A stretch of DNA of 64,000 nt from Streptacidiphilus rugosus AM-16 (GTDB taxonomy: Bacteria; Actinomycetota; Actinomycetes; Streptomycetales; Streptomycetaceae), in NCBI RefSeq assembly GCF_000744655.1, contig NZ_JQMJ01000004.1, positions 4,712,001-4,776,000 on the forward strand. The letters run 5' to 3'. Below the pieces are notes generated by a model. The model did not search any database. It had not been told where the DNA came from and saw nothing but the letters and a program-made list of their open reading frames with translations. Positions within the stretch are counted from its first letter, which is position 1. Each line of letters begins with the position of its first letter. The translations under genes were made by a program, and so were the position numbers. Shown here piece by piece: positions 8,292 through 16,470 of the stretch.

Positions 8292-8585
8292 TCAGGCGTC
8301 GACGCGGAACGGGTCGTGCTCGGCGAGCAGCTTGTCCAGCCGGGCCTGGTCGACGCGGCTGCTGTAGCGGGTCTCGTCCTGCCGGTCGCGGATCACCTTG
8401 GCCAGCGTGAAAGCCGAGGTGACCACGTAGAGCAGCCCGAGCCCGAGGAAGGCGCGGATCCAGCCGTCGGTGTGCAGGTACGCGATGCCGACGGCCATCG
8501 CGAGGACGGAGAGGGCGAAGGAGATGACCGCCTGGGCGTAGTACGCCCCGGTGGTCCCCTGTCTGACGGGCGGTGTGTTGGCCAT
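8292..8585 (-). CDS. YiaAB two-helix domain membrane protein
   Basis: A 97-residue protein with two closely spaced membrane helices, QAVISFALSVLAMAVGIAYL and IRAFLGLGLLYVVTSAFTLA. This is the arrangement of the YiaA/YiaB two-helix domain. A charged, soluble tail of about 35 residues follows and ends AEHDPFRVDA. I start it at the ATG at 8585 (MANTPPVRQ); an upstream in-frame start at 8636 would run into the operator-like palindrome and the promoter zone of the divergent MerR gene. No clear Shine-Dalgarno is seen, so translation may be leaderless. Its function is unknown in general. Divergence from the MerR gene suggests possible control by it. Confidence 0.72.
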   Translation of the reverse strand: MANTPPVRQGTTGAYYAQAVISFALSVLAMAVGIAYLHTDGWIRAFLGLGLLYVVTSAFTLAKVIRDRQDETRYSSRVDQARLDKLLAEHDPFRVDA

Positions 8586-8618
8586 GACTGCAGGATGACC
8601 CCGGGCCGAAGCCCGGTC

Positions 8619-8636
8619 ATGAGTACGGATACTCAT
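8619..8636. promoter_or_regulatory. Palindromic operator between YiaAB and MerR genes
   Basis: ATGAGTA at 8619-8625 and TACTCAT at 8630-8636 form perfect 7-bp arms around CGGA. The site lies in a 74-bp divergent gap, 24 bp before the MerR start, where an autoregulatory MerR-type dyad would be expected. A second hairpin, CCGGGC / GCCCGG (8601-8616), sits beside it. Confidence 0.55.
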
Positions 8637-8659
8637 TCCCGCTCGCTACCCTCGACCCC

Positions 8660-9409
8660 GTGAACGACAGTCGACCGGCCCGAGCCCGCGAGTACCGCAC
8701 CGAGGAGTTGGCCGAGGCGGCCGGCATCCCGCTGCGCACCCTGCGCTTCTACCGGGAACGCCGGCTGCTGCCCCCGCCACGCCGCGAGGGCAGGATCGCC
8801 TGGTACAGCGAGAGCCACCTGGCGAGGCTGCGGGTGATCGCGGACCTGCTGGAGCGCGGCCACACCCTCGGGGGCATCGCGGAACTGCTCGCGGCCTGGG
8901 AGTCCGGCCAGGACGTCGCCGAACTGCTCGGTCTGGAGGCGGCGATCGCCGCGCCCTGGTCGCAGGAGACCCCGGTCCCGGTGACCGTCGACGAACTGCG
9001 CGCCGCCTTCCCCGGCGAGGTCGACGAAGAGTCGCTGAACGCCTCGCTGGAGCTCGGCTACCTGCGGGTGGAAGGGGACGGGCTCACCCACGTCAGCCGC
9101 CGTCTGCTGGACGCCTCGGCCGCCCTGGTCGCCGAGGGCGTGCCGCTCGCCGCGGTGCTGGCCACCGCCAGGGGCGTGCGGGCCAGTGCGGACGCGCTGG
9201 CGGACCAGTTCGTCGACCTGATCGCCGAGCAGCTCCTCGCCGGCCTGGAGGAGCGGCTGACCCCGGGCGAGCCCACCCGCCTCGCCGAGGCGCTCGACCG
9301 GCTCCGCGAGGTGGCCCGGACGGTGGTCGACGTGGAGTTCTCCCTGGCGATGGACCGCCGCGTGCAGCGCGAACTGAAGCGCCTCACGTCGGCGATGCAC
9401 AACCGCTGA
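8660..9409 (+). CDS. MerR-family transcriptional regulator
   Basis: A 249-residue regulator. The winged helix at residues 11-80 has the family signature YRTEELAEAAGIPLRTLRFY, RERRLLPPPRREGRIAWYSE and HLARLRVIADLLERGHTLGGI. The remaining 165 residues form a mostly helical effector domain without the cysteines of metal-sensing MerR proteins, so an organic ligand is more likely. Ending in ALDRLREVARTVVDVEFSLAM, it resembles the larger MerR proteins common in actinomycetes. The start is a GTG. A perfect palindrome lies just upstream, and the divergent small membrane protein gene is the obvious target. Confidence 0.9.
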   Translation: MNDSRPARAREYRTEELAEAAGIPLRTLRFYRERRLLPPPRREGRIAWYSESHLARLRVIADLLERGHTLGGIAELLAAWESGQDVAELLGLEAAIAAPWSQETPVPVTVDELRAAFPGEVDEESLNASLELGYLRVEGDGLTHVSRRLLDASAALVAEGVPLAAVLATARGVRASADALADQFVDLIAEQLLAGLEERLTPGEPTRLAEALDRLREVARTVVDVEFSLAMDRRVQRELKRLTSAMHNR

Positions 9410-9486
9410 CCTCGCGGCGCGCGGCCCGTCGGGTCCGCCGCCTGTCCGGTACCCGGCCTGTCGGTGGCGCGTGCCAGGCTCGGGGC

Positions 9487-9879
9487 ATGGAACACACGAG
9501 GGAACCTTCCGAGGTCGTGGCCGCCCTGTGGCGGCGGATCGAGGCCCGCGACTGGCCGGGCGTGGCCGCGCTCCTCGCGCCGGACGCGGTCGTGGAGTGG
9601 CCGGTCAGCGGCGAGCGCATCGTCGGCGCGGAGAACTTCGTCGCCGTCAACAGCGAGTACCCGGAGGGGTGGTCGATCCGGGTGCTGCGGATCGTCGCCT
9701 CCACGGGCGCCGAGGTCGTCTCCGAGGTGGCGGTCCCGCACCGCGAGTTGGGCGAGTTCCGCGCGGTCTCCTTCTGGGAGGTGCGGGAGGGGCTGATCGT
9801 CTCCGGGCGGGAGTACTGGACCACCCCCGGCTCCGATCCGCGCCCGGAGTGGCGGGCGGGCTACGTCGAGGCGATGTAG
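9487..9879 (+). CDS. SnoaL/NTF2-like protein
   Basis: A 130-residue protein with the cone-shaped NTF2/SnoaL-like fold pattern. An N-terminal helix pair (EVVAALWRRIEARDWPGVAA) is followed by LLAPDAVVEWPVSGERIVG, then alternating strands ending in FWEVREGLIVSGREYWT. Family members range from polyketide cyclases to steroid isomerases and small binding proteins. No catalytic residues can be assigned here. The gene stands alone between MerR and HypX-like genes, with its own start 77 bp after the MerR stop. Confidence 0.8.
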   Translation: MEHTREPSEVVAALWRRIEARDWPGVAALLAPDAVVEWPVSGERIVGAENFVAVNSEYPEGWSIRVLRIVASTGAEVVSEVAVPHRELGEFRAVSFWEVREGLIVSGREYWTTPGSDPRPEWRAGYVEAM

Positions 9880-9919
9880 CCGCCCCGACGGCCCCGCCCG
9901 CGCGACGGCCCTGGCGCGC

Positions 9920-11641
9920 TCAGGCGACGATGCGGCGCAGCCGTTCCGGGGTCGCTCCAGGGCTGACCTTGTGCAGGAAGGCGCGCCTGAGCCGGTGGTA
10001 CTCGTCGTCGGGGCCGTAGAAGTTCCGGTGCATCAGCGCGAGTTCCTCCGCGCGGTACCAGGCCAGCGGCCGCCGGCCCTCGGCGCGGCGGAGCGCGCCG
10101 CGCTTCGCGGCCAGGCGGCGCGGCAGGCGCGGATCGGTCGCCAGGGCCTCGGCGAGCTCCGCGACGTGGTCGGGCACGCGTTCCGGGGTGCACCGCAGCA
10201 CCCGGTCGACCAGCCCCAGCTCCAGGGCCCGCTCGGGCCCGAGCGGCAGCGCGTCGGTGGTCAGCCGGAGCGCCTGCTCCGGTCCGACGCGGCGCGGGAG
10301 GGTGTAGGTCCAGTACTCCGAGCCGTGCAGGCCCATCAGCCGGTAGTGCGGGTTGAGCACCGCGCCGGAGCGGACCCAGACCTCGTCCGCGGCGAGCGCC
10401 AGCATCAGCCCGCCGGCGGCGGCGTTGCCGCCGAGTGCGGCGACGGTGAGCTTGTCCTCGGTCGTCAGGATGGCCTCGACGAGATCGTCCATCGCGTTGA
10501 TGTTGGCCCAGGACTCCCTGGCCGGATCGGGCGCGGCCTCGATCGCGCCGAGGTGGATGCCGTGGGAGAAGACGTCCCGGTGCGCACCGAGCACCAGCAC
10601 CCTCGTCGGTCTGTTGCGTGCGTACCGGTAGGCGGCGAGGAGCCGACGGCAGTCCCCCGTGCTCATCGCCCCACCGGGGTAGGAGAAGCGCAGCAGTCCG
10701 ACGCCCCCGTGCTCCGCGTAGCGGACGGTGGCCCAGGTCTGCCGCTTGTGGTGCGGTCGCAGCCGGACGCCGACCTCGGGCACGCCGCGCAGCAGGCCCG
10801 CGGCGGCGAGCACGCCGGCGGCCGGCGCCTTGGCGGTCGGCGGCCCGCCGGGTGTGCGGCGCGGCCGGGCGGCGGTCAGCCAGACGGCCCCGTCGACCGT
10901 CGCCCGGCAGACGGCCCCGTCCCTGGTGGCCAGCAGCGCGCCGGGCGACCCGTGGAGTTCGTCCTCGGGCTGCCCGCCGTACAGGAAGTACTCCCTGCCG
11001 CCGAGCGTGTCGAGCACGCCGGGACTGGAGTCGGCCGTGCGCAGCTTGCGCGCGACGGCGTCGGTGCCCTCCGCCGACCAGTCGATCTGCCGCCGGTCCT
11101 GCCGGAACCAGGGCCGGGCGACCCCGGGCGGGGCGGGCCGCGGCCGGTACGCGCCGGAGGCATAGCGCTCGACCGCGCGCAGCACGGCGGCTGACGCCGC
11201 GTCGGCCAGCTCGTTGCGGTACAGGTCGCTCTTGGCGATGCCACCGCCCGCGGCGTGCTCGGGGATGTCGAAGGCCTCGGCCGCCCAGACGTCCCCGGCG
11301 TCCATCTCCGCCACGGCCTGCAACACGGTCACCCCCCAGCTGCGGCGACCCTCGCTCAGCGCCCAGTCCAGGGAGGAGGGCCCCCGGTCGCCGGGCGGTC
11401 CCGGATGGACGATCAGGCAGACGTGCCGCGACCAGACGTCCTCGGGGACGGCCGTGGTCAGCATCGGTGCGACGATCAGTTCGGGCCGGTGCCTGCGTAT
11501 CGCCTCGCGCAGCTCGGCGTCCCCGCGCGGCCCGCCGCCCAGGTCGAGGCTGACGGCGGTCAGGTGGCCCTGGTGGGCGAGCTCGACGGTGACGCGCTGG
11601 GTGAGGCTGTTGAAGGCGCTGGCGTGCACGAGGATGCGCAT
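9920..11641 (-). CDS. hypX: HypX/HoxX-like protein (formyltransferase-hydrolase plus enoyl-CoA hydratase fold)
   Basis: A 573-residue two-domain protein. Residues 1-270 resemble formyl-tetrahydrofolate-using enzymes (MRILVHASAFNSLTQRV, IVHPGPPGDRGPSSLDWAL, DAGDVWAAE). Residues 280-573 are a crotonase-fold domain (VLVLGAHRDVFSHGIHLG, VAALGGNAAAGGLMLALAAD). HypX uses this pair to turn the formyl group of N10-formyl-THF into the CO ligand of [NiFe]-hydrogenase under air. No hydrogenase structural or other hyp genes are in the window, so either they lie elsewhere or the protein has another role. It is monocistronic, with one copy of the dispersed palindromic repeat in its upstream gap. Confidence 0.85.
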   Translation of the reverse strand: MRILVHASAFNSLTQRVTVELAHQGHLTAVSLDLGGGPRGDAELREAIRRHRPELIVAPMLTTAVPEDVWSRHVCLIVHPGPPGDRGPSSLDWALSEGRRSWGVTVLQAVAEMDAGDVWAAEAFDIPEHAAGGGIAKSDLYRNELADAASAAVLRAVERYASGAYRPRPAPPGVARPWFRQDRRQIDWSAEGTDAVARKLRTADSSPGVLDTLGGREYFLYGGQPEDELHGSPGALLATRDGAVCRATVDGAVWLTAARPRRTPGGPPTAKAPAAGVLAAAGLLRGVPEVGVRLRPHHKRQTWATVRYAEHGGVGLLRFSYPGGAMSTGDCRRLLAAYRYARNRPTRVLVLGAHRDVFSHGIHLGAIEAAPDPARESWANINAMDDLVEAILTTEDKLTVAALGGNAAAGGLMLALAADEVWVRSGAVLNPHYRLMGLHGSEYWTYTLPRRVGPEQALRLTTDALPLGPERALELGLVDRVLRCTPERVPDHVAELAEALATDPRLPRRLAAKRGALRRAEGRRPLAWYRAEELALMHRNFYGPDDEYHRLRRAFLHKVSPGATPERLRRIVA

Positions 11642-12090
11642 GGCTCCCTCCGGGAGGGGTCGGCGCGCCGCGACGCTGGCGCTGCGCGGCGCGCGGCCTG
11701 CATATGCCGCCGTCCCTACCCTGGCCCCTTGGTCGACACGCCGCGCCGCCCCCCGCGACCGGTTGCCTCAAGGCACCCGCCCCCAACCCCGCGCCCCCGC
11801 ACGCCCCCGGCCCCTCCTTGACGCCCCTCACTCCCGCCGTACGCGCGCGAGCGCGACCCCTTCTCCGCGAAGGGCCGGTCGCACCACCCCAGGGGCGCCG
11901 GGAACTGCGCGACAAGCCACCGGCATGCGGATGGTCCTCAACGAACAGGGCCATCCGCTCAGGGTGGTTTCTCGCGCCACGCGGCGGAGCCGCATATCAG
12001 CAGAGCCCCGCACCCCTGAGCACGTGCCTCGCTTCTCACGTGAAGAGCCCCACGCCCCTGGGCGGCGCATGGCGCCGCGCCGGTGCTTCG
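11642..12090. other. Gene-free stretch between hypX-like and SCO6745-like genes
   Basis: This 449-bp stretch has no credible coding potential. The part near 11642-11720 should hold the promoter of the hypX-like gene; a clear -10/-35 pair was not found. From 11881 it contains copy A of the palindromic repeat. The rest (11720-11880) is C-rich, low-complexity sequence. Confidence 0.6.
11881..11985 (+). repeat. Dispersed palindromic repeat, copy A
   Basis: The core GGCGCCGGGAACTGCGCGAC is followed by AAGCCACC and an inner hairpin GCGGATGG (11927-11934) / CCATCCGC (11951-11958). GTGGTTTCTCGCGC then mirrors the left arm. The loop TCCTCAACGAACAGGG is asymmetric and sets the orientation. Related copies lie near 29553 and 38711. 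Confidence 0.8.
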
Positions 12091-12969
12091 TCAGGCCTCG
12101 GGGAAGGGCGCCGGGCGCAGGCGGAGTTTGGCGAGGAAGCGGTCGGAGACCACCGCGCTCCACGGCAGGACGAGTTCGTGCAGGCGGCGGGTGCCGTCGC
12201 GGCCGAGGGCCTGCCAGGGGGCCAGGGCGAGGCGGTCGGTGAGGTCCTCGATCTCCTCGCGGAGCTCCCGCGCCCGCAGGGTCAGGCCGCCGTCCTCGGT
12301 GAGCAGGCCCCGGGCGTGGAGCCGCTGCTCCGCCGCCTCCCAGGCCGCGTCGCTCCAGCCGCGGCGCGGCTGGATGCTCTCGCGGCGCTCCACTCCGGCC
12401 GCCACCGCGTTGACGAGGACCTCGACCGCGTCCATGCCGGAGGCCAGCAGCGCGGCGTTGTGGCCGTCGCCGCGCCACTCGCGCAGCGTGGTCGCCGCCT
12501 GCCACAGGCGCAGGTGCGGGGCGTCCGGGAGCGGCAGCGCCGCGTTCGCGGCGCCCAGCGGGCGGCCGGCGGCGGTGCACGCGGCGGCCGCGGTCACCGC
12601 GAGCTCCGCGGCCTCGGCCATCTCGGCGGAGCCGATGACCTCCTCGCCGAGGGTGTCGCGCGCGGCCGCGGCCGCGGCCTCCAGGCGGAGGGCGAGCAGC
12701 TTGTCCGGCTCCGCCGCGGCGCGGACCTTCGCCATCTGCGCGGCGACCATGCCGGGCTCGAAGTGGAAGAAGATCGCGTCCACCAGGCCCTCGGACGCCG
12801 CGCCCAGCGGCGCGGACCGGCCGGCGAAGTAGGCGGCCCAGGGGTCGAGTCCGGCCCCGGCGAAGACGCCGACGGATGCCGGGCTGAACACGATCAGCGC
12901 GTGGTAGGGGTCCAGGCCGTCGCGCATGGCGCGTGCGGCACGCAGGTCGAACGGTCGAGTCGTCGTCAC
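12091..12969 (-). CDS. SCO6745-like family protein
   Basis: A 292-residue soluble protein with the layout of the actinomycete SCO6745 family. The N-terminus reads FDLRAARAMRDGLDPYHALI, followed by FSPASVGVFAGAGLDPWAAYFAGR. A long alanine-rich helical middle comes next, then WRGDGHNAALLASGMDAVEV and a C-terminal helix-turn-helix-like region (SDAAWEAAEQRLHARGLLT). The family is widespread in Streptomyces but has no established biochemical role; the WRGDGHN motif is its strongest mark. It is divergent from an MFS transporter gene with a 137-bp shared, AT-rich control region, so it may act with or regulate that transporter. Confidence 0.72.
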   Translation of the reverse strand: MTTTRPFDLRAARAMRDGLDPYHALIVFSPASVGVFAGAGLDPWAAYFAGRSAPLGAASEGLVDAIFFHFEPGMVAAQMAKVRAAAEPDKLLALRLEAAAAAARDTLGEEVIGSAEMAEAAELAVTAAAACTAAGRPLGAANAALPLPDAPHLRLWQAATTLREWRGDGHNAALLASGMDAVEVLVNAVAAGVERRESIQPRRGWSDAAWEAAEQRLHARGLLTEDGGLTLRARELREEIEDLTDRLALAPWQALGRDGTRRLHELVLPWSAVVSDRFLAKLRLRPAPFPEA

Positions 12970-13106
12970 GGCGACAGCCTAGGCGAAGAAGTTGACTTCC
13001 TAAACCTTTCTTGCCTAAAGTTCCCCTCAGAATAGTTCAGGTACTCAAGTATCCACGGCATGAAGTACCGCACCGAACCGCCTCCCCTCCCGAAGGACCC
13101 AGCTCC
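12970..13106. promoter_or_regulatory. Divergent promoter region, AT-rich
   Basis: This is the least GC-rich stretch nearby. On the plus strand TTGACT (12992-12997) is followed after 18 bp by TAAAGT, a plausible promoter for the MFS gene. CCTAAA occurs twice, 17 bp apart (12999-13004 and about 13014-13019), as a possible direct-repeat operator. No regulator gene is adjacent. Confidence 0.4.
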
Positions 13107-14675
13107 ATGAGCACCTCCCTGTCCGCGAGCGCCACCGCGCCGACCGCCCGGCGTGGCACCGGTTCCCTGATCCTCGCCCTGGGCCTCGCGGCGATGGTCG
13201 TCTCCATGGCCCAGACCCAGGTCGTCCCGATCCTGTCGCTGCTCGCGCACGACCTGCACGCCAGCAGCGCCGGCGTCAGCTGGGTGACCACCGCCACGCT
13301 GCTCTCCGCCGCCGTCTTCACCCCGCTGCTCGGCCGCGTCGGCGACCAGTACGGCAAGAAGAAGACCCTGGTCGCCGTCCTCGCGGTGATGGTCGCGGGC
13401 TCGCTGCTCGCTGCGACGACGACCTCGCTGACCCTGCTGATCATCGGCCGGGTGCTGCAGGGCTCGGCCACCGCGATCTTCCCGCTGGCCCTGTCGATCA
13501 TCCGCGACCAGGTTCCGCACGAGAAGCTGCACGGCGCGATGGCCCTGGTCAGCAGCACGCTCGCCTTCGGCTCCGGCCTCTCCCTGGTGATCACCGGCCT
13601 GCTGACCCAGGGCTCCGCCCCCGACTACCACTCGGTCTTCTGGGTCTCCACCGGCCTCTCCCTGGTGGCGCTGCTGGCCGCGGTCTTCCTGGTCCCGGAC
13701 AAGGGCCACGCCGCGGGCGGCCGGATCGACTTCCTCGGCGCGCTGACCCTGGCCGGCGTGCTGGTCCTGCTGCTGCTGGCGATCTCGCAGGGCCACACCT
13801 GGGGCTGGTCCTCGGCCGCGACGCTCGGCTGCTTCGCCGGTTCGGCCGTCATGGCCGTGGTCTGGGTCCTGGTCGAGCTGAGGGTCGCCGCCCCGCTGGT
13901 CGACATGCGGATGTTCGCCCACCGCCAGGTCGCGATGACCAACCTGGCCGGACTCTTCGTCGGCTTCGCCTCCTTCGCCCAGTTCATCGGCATCTCCTAC
14001 CTGGTGCAGATGCCGCGCCAGCTGACCGGCTACGGCTTCACCGCCTCGGTGCTCCGCGCCTCGGTCGAGTACCTGCTGCCCAGCTCGCTGATCGCGCTGA
14101 TCGCGGCGCCGATCGGCGGCATCCTGGTCCGCAGGATCAGCGCCCGCGGCACGCTCGCGGTCGGCGCGGTCATCGGCTCGGCCGGCTTCGCCTGGCTGGC
14201 CTTCTCCCACGGCAGCAGCGCCGGCGTGATCCTGGCCGGACTGCTCACCGGCACCGCGATCGCCTTCGGCTACGCGTCCATGCCGGCGCTGATCGCGGCC
14301 AGCGTGCCGCTGCAGCAGACCGGCATCGCCAACGGCATCAACTCCATCTCCCGGTCCGTCGGCAGCTCGATCGCCTCGGCCGTGGTGACCTCGCTGCTCG
14401 CCTCCAAGCTGATCCAGGGACTGCCCGCCGGCGTGCCGCCGCTGCCGCAGCAGAGCCAGTTCACGATGAGCTTCGTGATCGGCATGGCCGCGATGCTGCT
14501 CACCGTCCCGGTCGCCCTGATCGGCCTGAGTCGCCACCACAAGCCGCTCGCCGCCGCCCCCGTCGCCTCGGGCGAGGCGACCGCGAAGGCCGCCGCGAAC
14601 GACGCGGAGGCGGCCCCCGAAACGGCTCCCGCCTCGGCGGACGCCACCGAGGCCGACGCGCTCACCACGAGCTGA
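13107..14675 (+). CDS. MFS drug-efflux transporter, DHA2 type
   Basis: A 522-residue transporter with about 14 predicted membrane helices, as in the DHA2 (drug:H+ antiporter) family. Motif A is LLGRVGDQYGKKKTLV after helix 2. Helix 4 carries GRVLQGSATAIFPLALSII (motif B/C region). The C-terminal tail is Ala/Glu-rich and cytoplasmic. The ATG at 13107 follows GAAGGA; an upstream TTG in frame is not supported. The divergent SCO6745-like gene shares its promoter region, and a strong hairpin terminator follows the stop. Substrate cannot be inferred; drugs or dyes are typical. Confidence 0.92.
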   Translation: MSTSLSASATAPTARRGTGSLILALGLAAMVVSMAQTQVVPILSLLAHDLHASSAGVSWVTTATLLSAAVFTPLLGRVGDQYGKKKTLVAVLAVMVAGSLLAATTTSLTLLIIGRVLQGSATAIFPLALSIIRDQVPHEKLHGAMALVSSTLAFGSGLSLVITGLLTQGSAPDYHSVFWVSTGLSLVALLAAVFLVPDKGHAAGGRIDFLGALTLAGVLVLLLLAISQGHTWGWSSAATLGCFAGSAVMAVVWVLVELRVAAPLVDMRMFAHRQVAMTNLAGLFVGFASFAQFIGISYLVQMPRQLTGYGFTASVLRASVEYLLPSSLIALIAAPIGGILVRRISARGTLAVGAVIGSAGFAWLAFSHGSSAGVILAGLLTGTAIAFGYASMPALIAASVPLQQTGIANGINSISRSVGSSIASAVVTSLLASKLIQGLPAGVPPLPQQSQFTMSFVIGMAAMLLTVPVALIGLSRHHKPLAAAPVASGEATAKAAANDAEAAPETAPASADATEADALTTS

Positions 14676-14690
14676 CGCCGCCCGCTCCGC

Positions 14691-14740
14691 CGCCCGCCGG
14701 GCCTCCGCCGCACCGCACCGGAGGCCCGGCGGGCGTCTTT
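14691..14740 (+). terminator. Strong intrinsic terminator after the MFS gene
   Basis: Perfect 17-bp arms, CGCCCGCCGGGCCTCCG at 14691-14707 and CGGAGGCCCGGCGGGCG at 14719-14735, are separated by 11 bp and followed by TCTTT. Confidence 0.9.
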
Positions 14741-14808
14741 CGTCGGGTTGCGTCCCAGTGAAGTGGTCACGACATTCCTTTGTCCGCCCCTTACTGAACG
14801 ATCATCCG

Positions 14809-15207
14809 ATGAGTAGCCTCTCCCCCGTGTCAGCAATCCCAGAGGTCCCCACAGCCATCGGGAGCTTCGCCACGATCTGGAGCCGTGCGCTCTACCCCGC
14901 CACGCGCCGCGAACTGACGCGCGATCAGCTCACCGCGCTGCTCATGCCGCTCGCGGAGCAGCTCCGCGACGCCCTGCACCAGGACAGGTTCGACCCGCGG
15001 CAGGCCCGCGCCGTCGGCTCCGAGCTGGTGCGATGCCATTCCGACGAGCCCGACGCCCTCGACCGGACGCTGGGCGTCATGGACGCCTACCTCATCCTCT
15101 ACTTCCCCCCGCCGGAGCCCCTCTCCGGGCCGATCGCCCGCGCCCGTTCGGCCCGACTGCAGCACGCCGTCGCCGCCGGTTTCGCGGAGGCCCTGCGCGA
15201 CAAGTGA
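14809..15207 (+). CDS. Stand-alone N-terminal domain of a GGDEF-EAL-type protein
   Basis: A 132-residue protein. The sequence pattern IGSFATIWSRALYPATRRELTRDQL, FDPRQARAVGSELVRCH, LDRTLGVMDAYLILYF and RLQHAVAAGFAEALRDK is the helical regulatory region that precedes PAS/GGDEF/EAL modules in Streptomyces c-di-GMP enzymes. In those proteins the chain continues straight after ALRE(R/K). Here a TGA follows and only about 80 bp separate it from sbcD. No GGDEF or EAL remnant is visible in any frame. It could be a truncated relic or a free regulatory domain. The start is uncertain: ATG 14809 or GTG 14827, both without clear Shine-Dalgarno. Confidence 0.65.
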   Translation: MSSLSPVSAIPEVPTAIGSFATIWSRALYPATRRELTRDQLTALLMPLAEQLRDALHQDRFDPRQARAVGSELVRCHSDEPDALDRTLGVMDAYLILYFPPPEPLSGPIARARSARLQHAVAAGFAEALRDK

Positions 15208-15288
15208 CCGACCGGCGGCACCCGCCGGTCCGGCCGCGGTCGCGGACTGGTCGAGTGCTGTCAGTGGCAGGCGTTACTGTCGGGGGCT

Positions 15289-16470
15289 ATGCGCATTTTG
15301 CACACCTCGGACTGGCACCTGGGCAGGTCCCTCCACCGGGAGAACCTGCTCCCTGCCCAGCGCGCCTTCCTCGACCACCTGGTGCGGACGGTCGAGGAGG
15401 AGCGCGTCGACGCCGTGCTCGTGGCCGGAGACGTCTACGACCGAGCGGTGCCGAGCCTGGGCGCGGTCGAGCTGTTCGACGAGGTGCTGCACAAACTGGC
15501 GGCGCTCGCCGTCCCCGTCGTGCTGATCAGCGGCAACCACGACAGCGCGCAGCGGCTGGGCATCGGCGCCGGGCTGATCGCCCGCGCCGGCGTGCACCTG
15601 CGCACGGATCCCGACGCGGTCGCAGTGCCGGTGCTGCTGTCGGACGAGCACGGCGAGGTCGCCTGCTACGGCCTGCCCTACCTGGAGCCCTCGCTCACCC
15701 GCGCCCGGGTCGGCGCCGAGCAGGTCAGCCACGCGGCGGTGCTGGGCGCCGCGATGGACGCGGTGCGGGCCGATCTCGCCGCGCGCCGCGCCGCAGCGGC
15801 GGACGGCGGGCCACGGGCCGTCGTGCTCGCGCACGCCTTCGTCGTCGGCGGCGAGGTCAGCGACAGCGAGCGGGACATCGCGGTCGGCGGGGTGCCCAGC
15901 GTGCCCGTCTCCGTCTTCGACGGGGTCCACTACGCGGCCCTCGGCCACCTGCACGGCTGCCAGACCATCGCCGAACGGGTCCGCTACAGCGGCTCGCCGC
16001 TGGCCTACTCCTTCTCCGAGGCGGACCACCGCAAGACCATGTGGCTGGTCGAGCTCGGCCCGGCGGGCGAGCTGACGGCCGCCAGGATCGACTGCCCGGT
16101 CCCGCGCCGCCTGGTCAGGCTCCGCGGCGAGCTGGCCGAGCTGCTCTCCTCGCCCGCCCACGACGCGGCCGAGGACTGCTGGGTGCAGGTCACGCTGACC
16201 GACGCGGCCCGCCCGGCGCAGGCCATGGAGCAGCTGCGCCGCCGCTTCCCGCACACCCTCCAGCTCTCCTTCGAGCCGGAGGGCCGCGAGGAGGACGGCC
16301 TGGCCTCCTACGGGGAACGCGTCCGCGGGCAGGACGACGGCGCGGTCGCCCTCGGCTTCGTCCGCCATGTGCGCGGCGCGGCCGCGTCCACGGCGGAGTC
16401 CGCGCTGCTGGTCGCCGCCGTCGAGGCGGCTGCCCTGAGCGCGGCGCTGACGGCCGGGGGCGAGGGCTGA
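15289..16470 (+). CDS. sbcD: Exonuclease subunit SbcD
   Basis: A 393-residue Mre11-like nuclease subunit of the SbcCD complex, which trims DNA ends and opens hairpins. The phosphoesterase motifs are intact: HTSDWHLG (I), VAGDVYDRAVPS (II), ISGNHDSAQRLG (III), LAHAFVVGG (IV) and GHLHGCQ (V), providing the two-metal site. A capping domain follows from about residue 270. The stop codon overlaps the sbcC start (TGATG), so the two are co-translated. Confidence 0.96.
   Translation: MRILHTSDWHLGRSLHRENLLPAQRAFLDHLVRTVEEERVDAVLVAGDVYDRAVPSLGAVELFDEVLHKLAALAVPVVLISGNHDSAQRLGIGAGLIARAGVHLRTDPDAVAVPVLLSDEHGEVACYGLPYLEPSLTRARVGAEQVSHAAVLGAAMDAVRADLAARRAAAADGGPRAVVLAHAFVVGGEVSDSERDIAVGGVPSVPVSVFDGVHYAALGHLHGCQTIAERVRYSGSPLAYSFSEADHRKTMWLVELGPAGELTAARIDCPVPRRLVRLRGELAELLSSPAHDAAEDCWVQVTLTDAARPAQAMEQLRRRFPHTLQLSFEPEGREEDGLASYGERVRGQDDGAVALGFVRHVRGAAASTAESALLVAAVEAAALSAALTAGGEG

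Noticed and set aside
9400-9486. Possible small gene between MerR and SnoaL-like genes
   Set aside because: Only 77 bp, with no start and SD pair in a usable frame.
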